Below are positions 60,833 through 64,000 of a DNA stretch of 64,000 bases, piece by piece (within the stretch, counting starts at the first letter, position 1; each line of letters starts with the position of its first letter). The position numbers and the translations under genes are program-made. The DNA is from a bacterium. Its GTDB lineage: Bacteria; Krumholzibacteriota; Krumholzibacteriia; LZORAL124-64-63. The notes beneath the pieces are model-generated. The model was not told the origin of the DNA and ran no database searches. It saw only the letters and a program-made list of their open reading frames with translations. The stretch is from assembly GCA_024231905.1 (NCBI GenBank), contig JAAEQC010000041.1, positions 85,757 to 149,756 of the forward strand. The letters are read 5' to 3'.

Positions 60833-61596
60833 CGCTGGACCCCCTCGAGCTGGTTGGCGTTGTAGAGTTCGAGCCGCTTCCAGGCCTCGTCCACCGACAG
60901 GCCGTGCTGGACGAGGATCTCCTCCATGCCCTTGATGTTCGGTTCGCTCACCAGACCACGGCAGCCGGTGCAGTACTGGCCCACGGTGGTGCAGTGGGCA
61001 TTGCAGCCGGCGCGGGTGACCGGGCCCAGGCAGATCATGCCTTTCTCGAACACGCACTCGTTCTCCCGGAGCTTGCACTCGACGCACACGGACTGGTCGG
61101 GCTCCACGAAGTCCTTGCCCATGACGAGGGCCGTGAACAGGCGCAGGAACTCGATCTGGGTCATGGGGCAGCCACGGACGTTGTAGTCCACCTTCACCAC
61201 CGACGACACGGGCAACGCGGGCAGGGTAGGGAAGAGGTACTTGTCGTCGCCGTAGACCTCCTCGCGCACATCCTCGATGGGCCGGGTGTTCTTGACGGCG
61301 TTCACACCGCCGGTGACGGCGCAGGCGCCCAGAGCCACGAGCACCTTGGTGCGGCGGCGAATGTCGTGGATGCGCTTGATGCAGTCGGGGGTCGACAGGC
61401 AGCCCTCGACAAAGGCGATGTCGTACTCGTCGGCGTGGCCGTCCATGGCCTCGCGCCACTCGACGATGTCCACGTGGGCGAGGATATCCAGGAGCTGATC
61501 CTCGAAGTTGAGCTGGTTCAGCTCGCAGCCCTCGCAGCCGGTGAAATCGAAGATGGCGACGCGCGGTTTATCTGTCCGGAGCGGTTTATCCGCCAT
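60829..61596 (-). CDS. hydD: NiFe hydrogenase (group 3b type) small subunit
   Basis: A 255-residue electron-transfer subunit. TGCEGCELNQLNFEDQLLDI carries the proximal-cluster cysteines, with further ones in GCLSTPDC, LGACAVTGGVNA and RGCPMTQIEFLR. A C-terminal region rich in Cys (VCVECKLRENECVFEKGMICLGPVTRAGCNAHC, CTGCRGL) would hold additional clusters. No Tat signal, so cytoplasmic. Start ATG at 61596 overlaps the gamma-subunit stop. Confidence 0.94.
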   Translation of the reverse strand: MADKPLRTDKPRVAIFDFTGCEGCELNQLNFEDQLLDILAHVDIVEWREAMDGHADEYDIAFVEGCLSTPDCIKRIHDIRRRTKVLVALGACAVTGGVNAVKNTRPIEDVREEVYGDDKYLFPTLPALPVSSVVKVDYNVRGCPMTQIEFLRLFTALVMGKDFVEPDQSVCVECKLRENECVFEKGMICLGPVTRAGCNAHCTTVGQYCTGCRGLVSEPNIKGMEEILVQHGLSVDEAWKRLELYNANQLEGVQR

Positions 61597-62447
61597 CACA
61601 GCGCCTCCCGCAGATTCTTGATGTCCGGGTAGTGGTACACGGGACCGTCCTGACAGACGTAACTGTCGTTGATCTGGCAGTGGCCGCACTTGCCCACGCC
61701 ACACTTCATACGCCTTTCGAGGGACATCCAGATGGCGTCCTCGGGCAGGCCGCGGCTCTTGAGGGCCAAGAGGGCGAAGCGGTACATGACCGGGGGGCCG
61801 CACACGCAGCAGGCGGTGTTGTCCAGGTCGAGGTCGAGGCCGGGGATGAGGGTGGTGATGACACCCACGTTGCCCTGCCAGGCGTCGGAGCCCTGGTCTA
61901 CGGTGACGCGGAAGTCCACCCGGGGGTCGGCCTCCCACTTGGCCAGTTCGTCGGTGAACAGGAGCTCGTCGTCGCTGCGGCTGCCGTAGCAGATGATGAG
62001 CTTGCCGAAGCGGTCCCGGTTGTCGAGGACGTAGTTGATCATGGACCGCATGGGCACCAGGCCGATGCCGCCGGCGACGATGAGCACGTCCCTGTCCTGG
62101 AAGCGCTCCAGGGGAATACCGTGGCCGAAGGGGCCGCGGATGCCCAGCTTGGCCCCGGGCTTCAATCCTTCCAGCACCTCGGTGAGCATGCCCACCTTGC
62201 GGATCCCCATCTCGAACTCGCCCTTCTGGGTGGGCGACGACGAGATGGAGAACGGAGCCTCGCCCACGCCGAACACCGACGCCTCGACGAACTGGCCGGG
62301 CTGGTGGCCCAGCTCCCGACCGTCGGGCATCTCGACGGTGTAGAGGGTCTCCAGGGCGGTGAGCTTCTTCACCTGCGTGACCGTAGCCATCTCCGGCAGG
62401 TAGAGGTCCCGCGGGTCGGACGGCGGTTGCAGCTCGTGCAGCTTCAT
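61596..62447 (-). CDS. hydG: Hydrogenase gamma subunit, FAD/NAD(P)-binding diaphorase
   Basis: A 283-residue ferredoxin-NADP reductase-like protein: FAD-binding barrel (GQFVEASVFGVGEAPFSISSSP), nucleotide-binding GGIGLVPMRSMINYVL and a C-terminal 2Fe-2S motif CGVGKCGHCQINDSYVCQDGPVY. It exchanges electrons with NAD(P)H for the hydrogenase. The start lies 10 bases downstream of the beta-subunit stop. Confidence 0.94.
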   Translation of the reverse strand: MKLHELQPPSDPRDLYLPEMATVTQVKKLTALETLYTVEMPDGRELGHQPGQFVEASVFGVGEAPFSISSSPTQKGEFEMGIRKVGMLTEVLEGLKPGAKLGIRGPFGHGIPLERFQDRDVLIVAGGIGLVPMRSMINYVLDNRDRFGKLIICYGSRSDDELLFTDELAKWEADPRVDFRVTVDQGSDAWQGNVGVITTLIPGLDLDLDNTACCVCGPPVMYRFALLALKSRGLPEDAIWMSLERRMKCGVGKCGHCQINDSYVCQDGPVYHYPDIKNLREAL

Positions 62448-62457
62448 GGCTCTCCTC

Positions 62458-63480
62458 CTAGACCGGAGCGACGGCGGTGCGTTCCGCGTCGCCGACCAGG
62501 CGGTTGACGATGTCGACGATGCTGATGCCCGCGGTGCAGGCCTGGGTGCAGCGGCCGCAGCCCACGCACCAGGGGTGGCCGGTCTCGGCGCTGATGTACA
62601 GGAACTTGCGCATGACCCGGTGCCGCTGGCGCGCGGCCCGCTCCTCGCGGAAGACCTCGCCGCCGGCCACCTCGCTGAACCCGCGCAGCATGCAGCCGTC
62701 CCAGCTCCGTTCGCGCGAGCCCTGGGTCACGGTGACGTCCACGTGCTCCTGCACGTCGAAGCAGTAGCAGGTGGGGCAGACCAGGTTGCAGGTGCCGCAA
62801 CCCACGCAATCGTCGGCGGTCTCGGCCCACACCTCGTGGTCGTGGCTGCGCTTCATGATGTCGCCCAGCTTGGCCTGGGGCACGTAGATGTGCTGGGTGA
62901 AGTGGCCCCGGGGGGGCTTGGTGCCGGTGAAGGGTTCCAGGTCGAAGCCGTCCATGAGCGCCTCGCCCTCGGCGGTCAGGACGTCCAGCACCCAGCCGTC
63001 GTCGAGCTTGGTGAGGAAGGCGTCGCAGCCGGTCATGTCGTAGGGATCGATACCCACCGAGCCGGAGAAGTGGAACCGGTCGGGCGCAAAGGACACGCCG
63101 ATGAAGAGCGCGCCCTGGCGCCGGGTGAGGTAGTTCCGCTCGGGGTTGCCGTGGCCGAAGCTGAAGTCCAGGCGGTGGACGGCGGCCAAGTCGTAGGAGT
63201 GGACCCCGAGGAAGACCGCGTCCGTGGGCTCGGGTTCGGTGACGGCGCCGCTGTTGGCCGTGAGGTCGAAGGTGAGGAGTTCTTCCCGCGGGGGCAGGAA
63301 GTACTTCTTCACCGAGTGGAGGGTGCGGGGGTAGTCGAGGACGACGTCCGCCGCCTGTTCAGTGAGGGCGAAGGCGTACGAGCGCCGGCCCTTGGGGTGG
63401 GGCGCGAAGACGGGCTTCTGGGCCATGAGATGAGCCACGAAGTCGGCGACCCGGTCGGTGGCGAGGAAGAACTGAGCCAT
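62458..63480 (-). CDS. hydB: Hydrogenase beta subunit, 4Fe-4S protein
   Basis: A 340-residue iron-sulfur subunit, first gene of the hydrogenase operon. A long N-terminal region (DYPRTLHSVKKYFLPPREELLTFDL, VFLGVHSYDLAAVHRLD) is typical of sulfhydrogenase beta and anaerobic sulfite reductase A subunits. Two 4Fe-4S motifs follow: CVGCGTCNLVCPTCYC and CVGCGRCTQACTAGI. It links the diaphorase to the small subunit. Confidence 0.94.
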   Translation of the reverse strand: MAQFFLATDRVADFVAHLMAQKPVFAPHPKGRRSYAFALTEQAADVVLDYPRTLHSVKKYFLPPREELLTFDLTANSGAVTEPEPTDAVFLGVHSYDLAAVHRLDFSFGHGNPERNYLTRRQGALFIGVSFAPDRFHFSGSVGIDPYDMTGCDAFLTKLDDGWVLDVLTAEGEALMDGFDLEPFTGTKPPRGHFTQHIYVPQAKLGDIMKRSHDHEVWAETADDCVGCGTCNLVCPTCYCFDVQEHVDVTVTQGSRERSWDGCMLRGFSEVAGGEVFREERAARQRHRVMRKFLYISAETGHPWCVGCGRCTQACTAGISIVDIVNRLVGDAERTAVAPV

Positions 63481-63912
63481 GATGGTGTCCCCTCCTGGAG
63501 GACGGGCCCCGGGGGGCCGCGGTCGGTCATGAGCGTCGCTATGCTCCCTACAGTGGAAATGTTATTTGTGGAACAGGTGAAAGCAAGGGAAAAGGGGGGA
63601 GATAATTGGTGTTCTTTTTCGTTATGAGCCGAACAGCGGCATTATGAGGAAGATTGTTCAGTATGCTGGGGATGGGGATGAATGGGATAATCTGTATCGC
63701 TTGCTATCGAAGATAAGCCGATAAGTGCGTAGAAGATGCGTATATGATTACAATATTGCCAGTTAAGTGTCTCCGTCCTGACTCGAACGGTCCGGCATGG
63801 TTGTTATTTTATTGACATAGGTGGGTTTGGGAGGATCTGGCTCCCCGGGTTGGATCTAACTAGTTCCCATCCGGAAACCCCATACCTCTTGCCATCACAG
63901 GAGTTATAAAGA
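63481..63912. other. AT-richer region upstream of the hydrogenase operon, no convincing gene
   Basis: Base composition shifts toward AT. It must contain the minus-strand hydrogenase promoter, which I could not place with confidence. A 26-codon plus-strand ORF (63644-63724, MRKIVQYAGDGDEWDNLYRL...) looks protein-like but lacks a clear ribosome site and may be a gene remnant. A 60-codon minus ORF at 63804-63986 overlaps the inverted repeat and is not supported. Confidence 0.4.
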
Positions 63913-63992
63913 AAGAACGGGATGATTCCCTTGCCATGTGATAGGATGTTCTTGCAACAGACACATCTTGCACATGGAGGTAACATCCCGTT
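63913..63992. repeat. Compound inverted repeat at the window edge
   Basis: AACGGGATG (63916-63924) pairs with CATCCCGTT (63984-63992), and inside it CCATGTG (63934-63940) pairs with CACATGG (63971-63977). A competing stem pairs AAGAAC (63913-63918) with GTTCTT (63948-63953). GGAGG at 63976-63980 lies 12 bases before a TTG (63991) that could start a gene beyond the window. It could be a mobile-element end or a structured 5' leader. Confidence 0.55.
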
Positions 63993-64000
63993 GAGAAATA

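Noticed and set aside
63804..63986. 60-codon minus-strand ORF with Cys pairs near its N-terminus
   Set aside because: It coincides with the nested inverted repeat and has no coding-like composition.
1..64000. CRISPR arrays, rRNA genes, intact insertion sequences
   Set aside because: No regularly spaced repeats, rRNA segments or transposase/integrase genes are visible in the window.

Overview
The window is a GC-rich chromosomal segment from a Gram-negative bacterium. Lipoproteins with lipoboxes, outer-membrane barrels, a TolC/RND efflux pump, Tat-exported redox enzymes and periplasmic multiheme cytochromes all point that way. Genes are tightly packed, with many ATGA/GTGA overlaps. A C-terminal YPNPFN motif of the FlgD/secretion-sorting kind, two BlaI/BlaR1-type M56 systems and an M64 peptidase fit an FCB-related or candidate-phylum lineage (Krumholzibacteriota/Eisenbacteria-like). 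That placement is inference: no rRNA or tRNA gene is visible. The metabolism implied is anaerobic or facultative, with H2 turnover and periplasmic nitrate respiration.

Layout. 1-3.9 kb: a lone asparaginase N-domain, then a radical-SAM/SPASM peptide-maturase-like enzyme, an ECF sigma factor and its likely membrane anti-sigma. A 50-residue Cys-rich peptide lies on the opposite strand. The maturase and the sigma gene carry nearly identical upstream promoter-like elements, so this looks like a small sigma-controlled peptide-modification locus. 4.5-8.0 kb: hypA-hypB-hypF. 8.2-18.6 kb: a duplicated-domain lipoprotein, two BlaI/BlaR1-type operons with different palindromic operators, a beta-propeller protein, an M64 peptidase and a lipoprotein. 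18.7-20.9 kb: hypD-hypE; hypC is not in the window. 22.4-28.2 kb: a CusCBA/CzcCBA-type heavy-metal efflux operon.

28.3-34.8 kb: a nap operon (napAGHBFD plus a pentaheme cytochrome). It converges on an oppositely oriented tetraheme cytochrome / 4Fe-4S protein / NrfD operon (34.9-37.8 kb) that probably serves as a quinol-linked redox module. 38.0-43.0 kb: a molybdenum-cofactor operon (mobB, moaA, MOSC, mobA, moeA, moaC, mogA) that would supply NapA. 43.0-51.4 kb: a decayed hydrolase, an M48 membrane peptidase, outer-membrane barrel proteins and DUF proteins.

51.4-56.8 kb is a minus-strand signalling/transport cassette: a response regulator, an SLC13-type transporter with a receiver domain fused to its N-terminus, a CBS protein and a dCache histidine kinase. 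It lies between two ~92-bp direct repeats. One repeat is the 3' end of the intact ACT-domain gene and the other is a frameshifted copy. 56.8-63.5 kb: a group 3b-type NiFe hydrogenase operon (beta, gamma, delta, alpha subunits and maturation protease) running without large gaps into its own response regulator, histidine kinase and ACT protein. The last 500 bases are AT-richer, without a convincing gene, and end in a long inverted repeat.

The most unusual items are the receiver-transporter fusion inside the repeat-flanked cassette, the sigma/radical-SAM/Cys-rich peptide locus, and the BlaR1-like protease whose sensor end is a long array of KIHGV-type repeats.
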